The notes below the pieces were generated by a model. It worked only from the letters and a program-made list of their open reading frames with translations. It did no database searches and was not told the origin of the DNA. A DNA stretch of 64,000 nt from Stenotrophomonas bentonitica (lineage in GTDB: Bacteria; Pseudomonadota; Gammaproteobacteria; Xanthomonadales; Xanthomonadaceae): NCBI RefSeq assembly GCF_002887735.1, contig NZ_PKQP01000001.1, positions 310,001 to 374,000 on the forward strand, in the 5' to 3' direction. Below, one piece after another: positions 36,412 through 45,253 of this stretch. The stretch's first letter is position 1; each line of letters opens with the position of its first letter. The position numbers and the translations under genes are program-made.

Positions 36412-39054
36412 TTACAGGGTGCGCGGCACTTCGATACGCTCGAAGCACTCGATCTGGTCACCCGGCTTGACGTCGTTGTAAGCCTTCACGCCGATACCGC
36501 ATTCGGTACCGTTGCGGACTTCCTCGACGTTCTCCTTGAAGCGACGCAGCGATTCCAGCTCGCCTTCGAAGACCACGACGCTGTCGCGCAGGACGCGGAT
36601 CGGCTTGCTGCGCTTCACCGTACCTTCGATGATCATGCAGCCTGCGACCGCACCGAACTTCGAGCTGCGGAACACATCGCGGACCTGGGCGATACCGATG
36701 ATCTCTTCGCGGATTTCCACGCCGAGCAGACCGGAGGCCACCTGCTTCACCTGATCGATCACGTCATAGATGATCGAGAAGTAACGCAGGTCCACACCGT
36801 TGGACTCGATGATGCGACGCGCGGAGGCGTCGGCACGCACGTTGAAGCCGATCACGGTGGCCTTGGAGGCAACCGCCGAGTTGGCGTCCGACTCGGTGAT
36901 GCCGCCCACGCCGGAGTGGATCACGTTGATGCGGATGTCATCGTTGGACAGCGCGACCAGTGCCTGGCTCAGCGCCTGCACCGAGCCCTGCACGTCGGCC
37001 TTGATCACCAGGTTCAGCACCTGCTGGCCGTCGCCCTTGCCCAGGGTCGCCATGATGTCTTCCATGCGGCTGCCAGCGGATTGCACCAGGCGCGATTCAC
37101 GGCGCTTGGTTTCGCGCTGCTGCGCGACGTCCTTGGCCAGACGCTCGTCTTCGACCACGACGAAGTCATCGCCGGCATCCGGCACGCCGGACAGACCCAG
37201 CACCTGCACCGGAATCGACGGGCCAGCCTGGTCGGGCTGTGCGCCGGTTTCGTCGAACAGGGCACGCACGCGGCCGTACTGGATACCGCAGACCAGGTAA
37301 TCGCCCTTCTTCAGCGAACCCTGCTGCACCAGCACGGTGGCGATCGGGCCACGGCCCTTGTCCAGCGAGGACTCGATGACCACGCCGCTGGCGCGGCCGT
37401 CGGCCACGGCCTTCAGCTCCAGCAGTTCGGCCTGGATCGAGATCGCGTCCAGCAGGTCGTCGATGCCCAGGCCAGCCTTGGCCGAGATCTCGACCATCTG
37501 GGTATCGCCACCGAAGTCTTCGGACACGACCTGCTCGGTGAGCAGCTCGTTCTTGACGCGCATCGGATCGGCGCCGGACTTGTCGATCTTGTTGATCGCC
37601 ACGATCAGCGGCACACCCGCCGAACGGGCGTGCTGGATGGCTTCCTTGGTCTGCGGCATGACGCCGTCATCGGCCGCCACCACCAGCACCACGATGTCGG
37701 TCAGCTTGGCACCGCGGGCACGCATGGACGTAAACGCCGCGTGGCCCGGGGTATCCAGGAAGCTGATCACGCCCTTCGGCGTTTCAACGTGGTACGCACC
37801 GATGTGCTGGGTGATGCCACCGGCTTCGCCCGTGGCGACCTTGGTGCGGCGGATGTAATCCAGCAGCGAGGTCTTGCCGTGATCGACGTGGCCCATGATG
37901 GTGACCACCGGCGGACGTGCCACCGGCTCGCCCTGGTTGCCACCGGCCAGCGCCAGCAGCGCGTCTTCGGCGTCGTTGGTGTTGGCACGGATCACGTTGT
38001 GGCCGAGTTCTTCGGTCACCAGCGCAGCGGTGTCGTGGTCGATGGTCTGGGTGATGGTCGCCATGACGCCCATCTTGAACAGCGCCTTGACCACATCGCC
38101 GCCCTTGACGGCCAGCTTCTGGGCCAGATCGGCGACGGTGATGGTGTCGCCGATGGTGACGTCACGCACGATCGGAGCGACCGGACGTTCGAAGCCATGG
38201 GCACCACCGCCGCTGCGCGACTGGTTGCTGTCACGGCGGCTGCCGTGCTGCGCGCGCCCGGTCGGACGACCGCGCGAGTTGCTGTTGTTGCCGCGGCGGG
38301 CACGATCGGCGGCCGACAGATGCAGCTGACCGGCAAAGCGGTTGCCACCATCGTCGTCGCGCTTGGCGCCCGGACGGTTGTTGTTGTTGTTCGAGTTGCG
38401 ATCGTCCGAACGCGGCGCCGGACGGGCAGCCGACGGTGCCGCCGGGCGCGCATTGCGCGCCGGTGCATCGGCAGCAGCGGGCTTGGCGGCAACCGGGGCC
38501 GGGGCCGGCGGTGCGTTCTTGGCCGCTTCGGCAGCAGCTTCAGCCGCCTTGCGCTCGGCTTCGGCACGTTCCTTGGCGTCGATTTCTTCCTGACGCTTGC
38601 GGGCGATCTCTTCATCGCGCGCACGGTCCTTCTCGGCCAGTGCGCGCTGCTCGTCCAGATTGCGCTGGCGGGATTCCTCCAGCTTGCGCAGGATGTCGGC
38701 GCGCTCCTCATCCGCGGTCATCGGCTTGCCGCTGGCGTCCTTCATGTAGGTACGCTTCTGGCGCACTTCCACGTTGACGGTGGTCTTGCTGCGGCCGGCA
38801 CTGACGGTCACTTCCTGCAACTTGCGACGGTTCAGGGTGATCTTCTTGGCGGCTTCGTCGGTGCTCTCGACGGGCTGCTCGGTCTTGCCGTGCGAGCGAC
38901 GAAGGAAGCCCAGGAGCTTCACCTTCTCGGTACTGGTCACGACCTGGTCGGGACCGCTGAACTTCATGCCGGCTTCGGCAAGTTGTACGAGCAGTTTATC
39001 GACCGGGGTATTGACCAGTTCGGCAAGCTTGCGGATGGTGGTTTGCTGCGACAT
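36412..39054 (-). CDS. infB: Translation initiation factor IF-2
   Basis: 880 residues. N-terminal IF2N helical domain ([20 protein letters not shown]), a long Lys/Glu/Ala-rich and Asn/Arg/Gly-rich linker (about 100-300, with an [15 protein letters not shown] stretch), then the GTPase domain with G1 [20 protein letters not shown]3 [20 protein letters not shown] and G4 NKIDKSG, followed by the C1/C2 domains that bind fMet-tRNA. Directs initiator tRNA to the 30S subunit. Lies 95 bases after nusA. Confidence 0.97.
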   Translation of the reverse strand: MSQQTTIRKLAELVNTPVDKLLVQLAEAGMKFSGPDQVVTSTEKVKLLGFLRRSHGKTEQPVESTDEAAKKITLNRRKLQEVTVSAGRSKTTVNVEVRQKRTYMKDASGKPMTADEERADILRKLEESRQRNLDEQRALAEKDRARDEEIARKRQEEIDAKERAEAERKAAEAAAEAAKNAPPAPAPVAAKPAAADAPARNARPAAPSAARPAPRSDDRNSNNNNNRPGAKRDDDGGNRFAGQLHLSAADRARRGNNSNSRGRPTGRAQHGSRRDSNQSRSGGGAHGFERPVAPIVRDVTIGDTITVADLAQKLAVKGGDVVKALFKMGVMATITQTIDHDTAALVTEELGHNVIRANTNDAEDALLALAGGNQGEPVARPPVVTIMGHVDHGKTSLLDYIRRTKVATGEAGGITQHIGAYHVETPKGVISFLDTPGHAAFTSMRARGAKLTDIVVLVVAADDGVMPQTKEAIQHARSAGVPLIVAINKIDKSGADPMRVKNELLTEQVVSEDFGGDTQMVEISAKAGLGIDDLLDAISIQAELLELKAVADGRASGVVIESSLDKGRGPIATVLVQQGSLKKGDYLVCGIQYGRVRALFDETGAQPDQAGPSIPVQVLGLSGVPDAGDDFVVVEDERLAKDVAQQRETKRRESRLVQSAGSRMEDIMATLGKGDGQQVLNLVIKADVQGSVQALSQALVALSNDDIRINVIHSGVGGITESDANSAVASKATVIGFNVRADASARRIIESNGVDLRYFSIIYDVIDQVKQVASGLLGVEIREEIIGIAQVRDVFRSSKFGAVAGCMIIEGTVKRSKPIRVLRDSVVVFEGELESLRRFKENVEEVRNGTECGIGVKAYNDVKPGDQIECFERIEVPRTL

Positions 39055-39149
39055 TCGGATCCTATGATCTGGTTGGCGCTCCCTCGAAACGTGCGAAGGC
39101 AGCGCGGAGTCTAAGCCCTGAGCGGGTCAGGGCACTGTTCATCGCTGGC

Positions 39150-40661
39150 TCATTCGCCGCGCTCCAGGCGGGCGATCTCCTCGGCTCGGGCGGCAAGGAT
39201 CAGGGCGGCGGCGCGCTCCTGGTCCATGTCCTCGATGCCGAACTCGAGGATCTCGTCGGCGGCCAGGTCCGACAGGTCCTCACTGGTACGCACGCCGTGA
39301 CCGGCCAGAGCGTAGGCGGTTGCCTCGTCCATGCCTTCCAGGGCGAGCAGGTCTTCCGACGGCGAGCCGTCTTCCAGACCTTCTTCCACCGCCAGCGCTT
39401 CGTTGAGCAGCGCATCGCGGGCACGGGCACGCAGCTCTTCGACGATGTCTTCGTCGAAGCCTTCCACGGCCAGCAGTTCGCCGACCGGGACGTAGGCGAT
39501 TTCTTCCACGGTGTTGAAGCCTTCGGTCACCAGGATGGCGGCGATTTCTTCATCCACTTCCAGCTTGTCCATGAACAGCTGGCGGGCAACGCCCTGCTCT
39601 GCCTCGGACTTGGCGGTCACCTGGTCCTGGGTCATCACATTGAGCTGCCAACCGGTCAGGCGGCTGGCAAGACGGACGTTCTGGCCGCCCTTGCCGATCG
39701 CCTGGGCCAGGCGCTCTTCCGCCACGGCCAGGTCCATCGAGTGCTTTTCTTCATCGACGATGATCGACTGCACTTCCGCCGGCGCCATCGCATTGATGAC
39801 GAAGTTGGCGGGGTTCTCGTTCCACAGCACGATGTCCACGCGCTCGCCGTTGAGCTCGTTGGACACGGCCTGCACGCGCGAACCGCGCATGCCGATGCAG
39901 GCACCGATCGGATCGGTACGCGAATCATGGGCCAGCACGGCGATCTTGGCGCGGTCGCCCGGATCACGCGCGCAGGCCTTGATCTCGACCAGGCCCTGGC
40001 CGACTTCCGGCACTTCGAGCTTGAACAGTTCGATCATGAATTCCGGGGCGGCACGGCTGATGAACAGCTGCGGGCCACGCGGTTCCGAACGGACTTCGGC
40101 CAGGTAACCGCGCACGCGGTCGCCAGCGCGCAGCACGTCGCGCGGAATGCCCTTGTCCTTCGGAATGAAGGCCTCGGCGTTGCCGCCCAGGTCCACATAG
40201 ATGTTGCCGCGCTCGGCGCGCTTGACCACACCGGTGACCAGTTCGCCAACGCGATCCTTCCACGCATCGACCACCTGCTGACGCTCGGCCTCGCGCACGC
40301 GCTGGACGATCACCTGCTTGGCGGCCTGTGCGGCGATACGGCCAAAGTCCGGGTTTTCGATCTGCTCTTCGATGAAATCGCCGACTTCCACGCCGTCGGC
40401 TTCATCGATGGCGTCCATCAGACGGATCTGGCGGTCCGGGGACTCCATGACCACGTCATCGGCCACCACTTCCCAGCGGCGGAAGGTTTCGTAGTTGCCG
40501 TCCTTGTGGTCGATCGACACACGGGCCAGCACTTCTTCTTCCGGGTAACGCTTTTTGGCAGCCGAAGCCAACGCTGCCTCAATGGCATCGAAGATGACTT
40601 CGCGCGGGACGCCTTTTTCGTTGGCGACCGCATCCACTACCAGCAAAAGTTCCTTGCTCAT
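39150..40661 (-). CDS. nusA: Transcription termination/antitermination protein NusA
   Basis: 503 residues from the ATG at 40661 (MSKELLLVVDAVANEKGVPR). N-terminal RNAP-binding domain (1-125), S1 (LVTGVVKRAERGNIYVDLGG), two KH domains (IGACIGMRGSRVQAVSNELN; IGKGGQNVRLASRLTGW), then two acidic AR repeats at the C-terminus (LLALEGMDEATAYALAGHGV). Its start is 4 bases past the rimP stop, the conserved rimP-nusA-infB order. Confidence 0.97.
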   Translation of the reverse strand: MSKELLLVVDAVANEKGVPREVIFDAIEAALASAAKKRYPEEEVLARVSIDHKDGNYETFRRWEVVADDVVMESPDRQIRLMDAIDEADGVEVGDFIEEQIENPDFGRIAAQAAKQVIVQRVREAERQQVVDAWKDRVGELVTGVVKRAERGNIYVDLGGNAEAFIPKDKGIPRDVLRAGDRVRGYLAEVRSEPRGPQLFISRAAPEFMIELFKLEVPEVGQGLVEIKACARDPGDRAKIAVLAHDSRTDPIGACIGMRGSRVQAVSNELNGERVDIVLWNENPANFVINAMAPAEVQSIIVDEEKHSMDLAVAEERLAQAIGKGGQNVRLASRLTGWQLNVMTQDQVTAKSEAEQGVARQLFMDKLEVDEEIAAILVTEGFNTVEEIAYVPVGELLAVEGFDEDIVEELRARARDALLNEALAVEEGLEDGSPSEDLLALEGMDEATAYALAGHGVRTSEDLSDLAADEILEFGIEDMDQERAAALILAARAEEIARLERGE

Positions 40662-40665
40662 TGGC

Positions 40666-41256
40666 TCACTCCGCGCGCGGCTTTTTGGCCGCCGGCTCGT
40701 TGGATGGTTTCTTGTTCGCCTTGCCACCCTGTTTGGGTGCCGGGCCAGTCGGTTTGGTCGGAGCCAGGCCGAGGGCGGCCCAGTCCGGCATGATGCGTGC
40801 CTTGTCGATGTTTTCGATGTCGGCGGTGAACGGAGCATTGTCGACCTTGAAGGTCACCGTGCCCTGTTCGATATCCACGGCGAGAATCTCGCCCTGCAGA
40901 CGGCGGCGGCCGTCCTGCGGCAGGCTGAGCGTCACCTTGGCCGATTCGCCGATGGCGCGCTGGAACTGCTCACCGGTGAACAGCGGGCGGTCCACGCCCG
41001 GCGAAGACACTTCCAACGTGTAGTTCGCCGTGATCGGGTCTTCGACGTCCAGCTGGGCGGACACTTCGCGGCTGACGCGCTCGCAATCGTCGATGTTGAC
41101 GATGCGCTCGGGCTGTTCGGCCAGCGGCACGTCGATGTACAGGCGCAGCGTGGCACCACCCGGGGCGGTCAGATATTCCACGCCCAGCAGCTCGAGACCC
41201 AGCGACTGAACGGTGGGGGCGAGCAGATTCGCGATTTCGGTTGCCTTGTCGCTCAC
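40666..41256 (-). CDS. rimP: Ribosome maturation factor RimP
   Basis: 196 residues from a GTG at 41256 ([21 protein letters not shown]); the longer frame to 41355 crosses a GGGCCC hairpin. N-terminal alpha/beta domain ([36 protein letters not shown]) and C-terminal beta-barrel ([28 protein letters not shown]). A Lys/Pro-rich tail ([18 protein letters not shown]) is longer than usual. Needed for 30S assembly. Upstream lies a 477-base gap to the initiator tRNA. Confidence 0.95.
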   Translation of the reverse strand: MSDKATEIANLLAPTVQSLGLELLGVEYLTAPGGATLRLYIDVPLAEQPERIVNIDDCERVSREVSAQLDVEDPITANYTLEVSSPGVDRPLFTGEQFQRAIGESAKVTLSLPQDGRRRLQGEILAVDIEQGTVTFKVDNAPFTADIENIDKARIMPDWAALGLAPTKPTGPAPKQGGKANKKPSNEPAAKKPRAE

Positions 41257-41319
41257 AGTCGGCCTTGATTCGTTGAAAAGAAATACGGTCTGGTCCATGG
41301 CTTGGACCACCTTCCGGAA

Positions 41320-41345
41320 ACAACAAAGGGCCCGTTGGGCCCCTG
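41320..41345 (-). promoter_or_regulatory. GGGCCC hairpin with T-rich tail in the rimP leader (candidate attenuator)
   Basis: On the minus strand GGGCCC-aac-GGGCCC followed by tttgttgtttcc, 72 bases before the rimP GTG. It resembles a weak intrinsic terminator placed inside the transcript leader. The rest of 41346-41667 has another IR (41536-41554, TTGCACC-gcgct-GGTGCAA) and no gene. Confidence 0.45.
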
Positions 41346-41668
41346 TCCGGTACAACTCCGGTCATGCTGGATTCCGGTGCAGATGCGCACGTGGTGCGAG
41401 TCTGCGAGCCCAGCGTTCCGGGGGGTCACGGCGGCCTGGGTACAGGTTGCCGTTCCTGGAAGCCGGTCGCGGGGCCTGTTCATATCCCTTGAGGGGATAG
41501 GAATAGACAGTCCGCTAAGCCACTGATGATAGCCGTTGCACCGCGCTGGTGCAATGGTTGGGGTGGCCTCTGGCGTCCCTGTTCGAAAAGCTGAACAGCC
41601 AAGCGGCTGTGTAACCCTCATCGTGGGCAGCGGCGCGGGCAGGTCCGAAGAAGGCGCCGTGACCCAAC

Positions 41669-41700
41669 GAAAAAAGCGACCTCGTTGCCGAGATCGCCTT
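41669..41700 (-). terminator. Terminator downstream of initiator tRNA copy 1
   Basis: On the minus strand gcgatctcg-gcaa-cgaggtcgc-tttttt (one G-U pair), stem 41676-41697, about 37 bases after the tRNA 3' end. Confidence 0.8.
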
Positions 41701-41733
41701 TTCGTCTACTGCATCTGCACTGCAGATTTTCTG

Positions 41734-41810
41734 TGGTAGCGGGGGCAGGATTTGAACCTGCGACCTTCGGGTTATGAGCCCGACGAGCTGCCAGACTGCT
41801 CCACCCCGCA
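41734..41810 (-). tRNA. tRNA-fMet (initiator, anticodon CAT), copy 1
   Basis: 77 nt with encoded CCA. Anticodon loop ctcataa; the anticodon stem has three consecutive G-C pairs (GGG/CCC) next to the loop, and positions 1 and 72 do not pair (T and T), both features of initiator tRNA. It lies upstream of rimP-nusA-infB, the position of metY in other gammaproteobacteria. Confidence 0.96.
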
Positions 41811-41919
41811 GCAGAAGCGGAATTGTAAGGGAGTTTTCATTCCCGTGCAACCCCGTGTTGAAACGAATACCCGCATCGGGGAACGGCAGCCGGGGGACGG
41901 TTTCCTCCCCTGCCCAGGA

Positions 41920-41946
41920 GAGCTGCCGACCAACGGTCGGCTCTAC
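41920..41946 (-). repeat. SMAG/REP-type palindrome between the two tRNA-fMet genes
   Basis: agagctgccgaccaacggtcggctctac: on the minus strand it begins GTAGAGCCGACC and has a strong stem-loop. Confidence 0.75.
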
Positions 41947-41960
41947 CGGGCCTGGAACGA

Positions 41961-41990
41961 AAAAAGCGACACCGTCTCCGGTATCGCTTG
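41961..41990 (-). terminator. Terminator downstream of initiator tRNA copy 2
   Basis: On the minus strand gcgataccg-gaga-cggtgtcgc-tttttt, stem 41966-41987, about 40 bases after the tRNA 3' end. Sequence differs from the copy-1 terminator but layout is the same. Confidence 0.8.
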
Positions 41991-42026
41991 ATTCGTCCAC
42001 TGCCTCCGGTTTGCACCGGAGCTATA

Positions 42027-42103
42027 TGGTAGCGGGGGCAGGATTTGAACCTGCGACCTTCGGGTTATGAGCCCGACGAGCTGCCAGACTGCTCCACCCC
42101 GCA
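42027..42103 (-). tRNA. tRNA-fMet (initiator, anticodon CAT), copy 2
   Basis: 77 nt, identical in sequence to copy 1 over the whole gene including CCA. Same three G-C pairs in the anticodon stem and same 1:72 mismatch. The copies are a tandem duplication 293 bases apart with separate terminators. Confidence 0.96.
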
Positions 42104-42224
42104 GCAGAAGCGGATGAGTGCGGAAGGCCCGGGGGACTTCCTAGCAACGATCTTCTGGCGAAACCGCTGCATCAACAACTCAGGAGATGAATATTACACG
42201 AGTTGCGCACGTTTGTATCGTTTT

Positions 42225-43688
42225 TTACGAAATTTGTGCAAATGCCTGCTGGCACCACACCATGATCGGGTTCCACGCCACGCCCAGGGCCAGCAGCGCC
42301 AGCGCGTTCACGCCCAGCACCACGCCCAGCACGCGGTCGTTGTTGGCCGGCAGCGGCTCGCCCACCGGCTCATCGAAGTACATGACCTTGATGACGCGCA
42401 GGTAGTAGAAGCAGCCGATCACGGCGCAGATCACGCCGACCATGGCCAGCCACAGCATGTCGCCCTGGATCGCCGCGCCGAGGACGGCCAGCTTGGTCCA
42501 GAAGCCGAGGAACGGTGGGATGCCTGCCAGCGACGCCATGATGCACAGCACCAGGCCGGCCATCCACGGGTTGCGGGCGTTGAGGCCCTTGAAGTCTTCG
42601 ATCTTCTCGGCTTCAAAGCCATTGCGCGACAAGGCGATGATCGCACCGAAGGCGGCCGTGGACATGATCGCGTAGCTCAGGGCGTAGAACAGCGCCGCCG
42701 AGTAGCCACGCTCGCCACCGCCGGCCATGCCCATCAGCAGGAAGCCGATGTGCGAAACGGTCGAGAAGGCCAGCATGCGCTTCAGGTTGGTCTGCGCGAT
42801 CGCCATCAGGTTGCCGATCACCAGCGACAGTGCGGCCAGCCCACCGATCAGGTACTTCCACTCGTCGGCCAGCGGGCCCACGCCCATCTCCAGCAGGCGG
42901 TAGGCCATGCCGAACGCGGCCAGCTTCGGGGCCGAGCTGATGAACAGCGCGACCGGTGCAGGGGCACCCTGGTACACGTCGGGCAGCCACATGTGGAACG
43001 GGGCGGCACCCAGCTTGAAGGCCACGCCGGCGATCATGAACACCGCGCCGGTCAGCAGCAGCATCTTCTCTTCGGTGTGCGGAATGGCAGCGTTGATCGC
43101 ATCCAGATGCAGCGAGCCGGTGGCGCCGTAGATCAGCGACATGCCGTACAGCAGCAGGCCCGAGGCCAGCGAACCGAGCACGATGTACTTCATCGCCGCT
43201 TCCGAGGCCAGGCCGTTTTCACGGTTGCTGGCGACCAGTGCGTAGGAGCACAGCGCCAGCAGTTCCAGGCCGAGGTAGACCATCAGCAGGCTGCCGGCCG
43301 AGACCAGGATCATCATGCCTGCGGTGGCGAACAGGATCAGCACCGGGATCTCGCCCTGGTACAGCTTGCGCTCGCGCAGGTAGCTCCAGCCGTAGATCAG
43401 GGTCAGGCCGCTGCACAGCACGATCACGGTCTTCATCACGTCCGCCGCGTTGTCGCGGACGAACATGCCGTGGAAGACCTCGCCCTGCCCGCCCACTCCG
43501 GTGGCGAGCATGAAGAACACGACCGCCAGCGCAGCGATCGAGAACAGGTGGGTCCAGATCTTGTTCTTCTCACTGATGAAAAGATCAAGCATCAACAGGG
43601 CGAACGCACTGCCGACCAGCACCAGCTCGGGAGCGAGCGGCGGGAGATCAGCGGCGGTCAGTGGCAACAGCGGCGAGGTGGTCATCAT
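42225..43688 (-). CDS. nuoN: NADH-quinone oxidoreductase subunit N
   Basis: 487 residues from the ATG at 43688 (AGGA 4 bases upstream; a TTG at 43691 and a second ATG at 43685 are alternatives). Antiporter-like membrane subunit of complex I with about 14 helices: LELLALCSYALVASNRENGL, AFKLGAAPFHMWLPDVYQGA (broken-helix Lys region), LKRMLAFSTVSHIGFLLMGM. One of three proton-channel subunits. Last gene of the nuo operon; no convincing terminator follows before the tRNA promoter region. Confidence 0.97.
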   Translation of the reverse strand: MMTTSPLLPLTAADLPPLAPELVLVGSAFALLMLDLFISEKNKIWTHLFSIAALAVVFFMLATGVGGQGEVFHGMFVRDNAADVMKTVIVLCSGLTLIYGWSYLRERKLYQGEIPVLILFATAGMMILVSAGSLLMVYLGLELLALCSYALVASNRENGLASEAAMKYIVLGSLASGLLLYGMSLIYGATGSLHLDAINAAIPHTEEKMLLLTGAVFMIAGVAFKLGAAPFHMWLPDVYQGAPAPVALFISSAPKLAAFGMAYRLLEMGVGPLADEWKYLIGGLAALSLVIGNLMAIAQTNLKRMLAFSTVSHIGFLLMGMAGGGERGYSAALFYALSYAIMSTAAFGAIIALSRNGFEAEKIEDFKGLNARNPWMAGLVLCIMASLAGIPPFLGFWTKLAVLGAAIQGDMLWLAMVGVICAVIGCFYYLRVIKVMYFDEPVGEPLPANNDRVLGVVLGVNALALLALGVAWNPIMVWCQQAFAQIS

Positions 43689-43721
43689 CAAATCCTGGAA
43701 TCAATACTCTCGACGGCCCGA

Positions 43722-45230
43722 TTACAGCAGCTTGCTGGATGCGATCTGCATCGCCAGCTTCGCGATCGAGGGCTCCATCAGGTCGGTCAGCGGCTTGGGG
43801 TACAGGCCCAGGGCAAGGGTGCCCACGGCGAATACACCCAACACCAGCCACTCGCGACCGTTGATGTCCTTCAGCTCGGCGACATGGGCGTTGGCCACTT
43901 CACCGAAGAACACGCGCTTGTACAGCCACAGCGTATACGCCGCGGTGATCACCAGGGTGCTCGCCGCGCCGAGTGCCAGCCACGGATTGCGCTGGAAGCT
44001 GGCCATGATGATCATGAACTCACCCACGAAGCCGCTGGTACCCGGCAGGCCGGCATTGGCCATGAAGAACAGCATGGCGAAGGTGGCGAACCAGGGCATC
44101 ACGTTGACCACGCCGCCGTAATCGGCGATGCGGCGGCTGTGCATGCGGTCGTACAGCACGCCGACGCAGGAGAACATCGCGCCGGACACGAAGCCGTGCG
44201 AAACCATCTGCACCATCGCGCCCTGCAGGCCCAGACGGGCAGCATCCGGGTTGCCGGCGTCGCGCACCAGCCACATGGCGATGAAGGTACCCAGGGTCAC
44301 AAAGCCCATGTGCGCGATCGACGAATAGGCGATCAGCTTCTTCATGTCGTCCTGCACCAGGGCGACCAGGCCAACGTAGATCACCGCCACCAGCGACAGC
44401 GCGATCACCAGCCAGGCCCACTCATGCGAGGCGTCCGGCACGATCGGCAGGTTGAAGCGCAGGAAGCCGTAGCCACCGATCTTCAGGGCGATGGCGGCCA
44501 GGATCACCGAACCGGCGGTCGGCGCTTCCACGTGAGCGTCCGGCAGCCAGGTGTGGACCGGGAACATCGGCACCTTGACCGCGAAGGCGATCAGGAAGGC
44601 GAAGAAGATCCACGTCTGTTCCTTGCCCGACAGCTGCAGCTGGTACAGGTCGGCCAGCTGGAAGCTGCCGCCCTTCAGGTACAGGTAGATCAGGGCCACC
44701 AGCATCAGCACCGAGCCGAGGAAGGTGTACAGGAAGAACTTCAGCGCAGCGTAGATGCGGCGCGGGCCGCCCCAGACACCGATGATCAGGAACATCGGGA
44801 TCAGCATCGCTTCGAAGAACACGTAGAACAGCATCGCGTCCGTCGCCGAGAAGATACCGACGGTGACACCTTCCAGGATCAGGAAGGCAGCCACGTACTG
44901 GTTCACGCGCTTGTCGATCGCGCTCCAGGCACCGATCAGGGCCAGCACCGAGACCAGCGTGGTCAGCAGGATCAGCGCGATCGCAATGCCGTCGACGCCG
45001 AGGTTGTAGCCGATGTCGTAGGCGGGGATCCAGGCGCGGGTCTCGACGAACTGCAGCGCGTCGATTCCCGTGTCATAGCCGCTGAGCAGCGACAGGCTGG
45101 CCACGAAGGTCAGCACCGCGACGCCCAGGGACGCCCACCGGGCGGTTTGGGCATCCCGGATGGCAAGGATCAATGCACCGCCGATGATCGGCAGCCAGAT
45201 GAGAACACTAAGTAGGGGCCAGTTCGACAC
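43722..45230 (-). CDS. nuoM: NADH-quinone oxidoreductase subunit M
   Basis: 502 residues, GTG start at 45230 (V/M-SNWPLLSVLIWLPIIGGAL). Antiporter-like proton-pumping subunit: FFEAMLIPMFLIIGVWGGPR (helix-5 Glu), FAVKVPMFPVHTWLPDAHVE, DDMKKLIAYSSIAHMGFVTL. Follows nuoL by 23 bases. Confidence 0.97.
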   Translation of the reverse strand: MSNWPLLSVLIWLPIIGGALILAIRDAQTARWASLGVAVLTFVASLSLLSGYDTGIDALQFVETRAWIPAYDIGYNLGVDGIAIALILLTTLVSVLALIGAWSAIDKRVNQYVAAFLILEGVTVGIFSATDAMLFYVFFEAMLIPMFLIIGVWGGPRRIYAALKFFLYTFLGSVLMLVALIYLYLKGGSFQLADLYQLQLSGKEQTWIFFAFLIAFAVKVPMFPVHTWLPDAHVEAPTAGSVILAAIALKIGGYGFLRFNLPIVPDASHEWAWLVIALSLVAVIYVGLVALVQDDMKKLIAYSSIAHMGFVTLGTFIAMWLVRDAGNPDAARLGLQGAMVQMVSHGFVSGAMFSCVGVLYDRMHSRRIADYGGVVNVMPWFATFAMLFFMANAGLPGTSGFVGEFMIIMASFQRNPWLALGAASTLVITAAYTLWLYKRVFFGEVANAHVAELKDINGREWLVLGVFAVGTLALGLYPKPLTDLMEPSIAKLAMQIASSKLL

Positions 45231-45253
45231 GTCTTCTTATTCCGTACAGGTCA

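Noticed and set aside
41734..42103. One of the CAT tRNAs being elongator Met or Ile2
   Set aside because: Both copies have three G-C pairs in the anticodon stem and an unpaired 1:72 position, so both are initiators.
42045..45215. 1056-residue plus-strand open frame
   Set aside because: Starts inside a tRNA gene and runs antisense to nuoN and nuoM; a GC-skew shadow.
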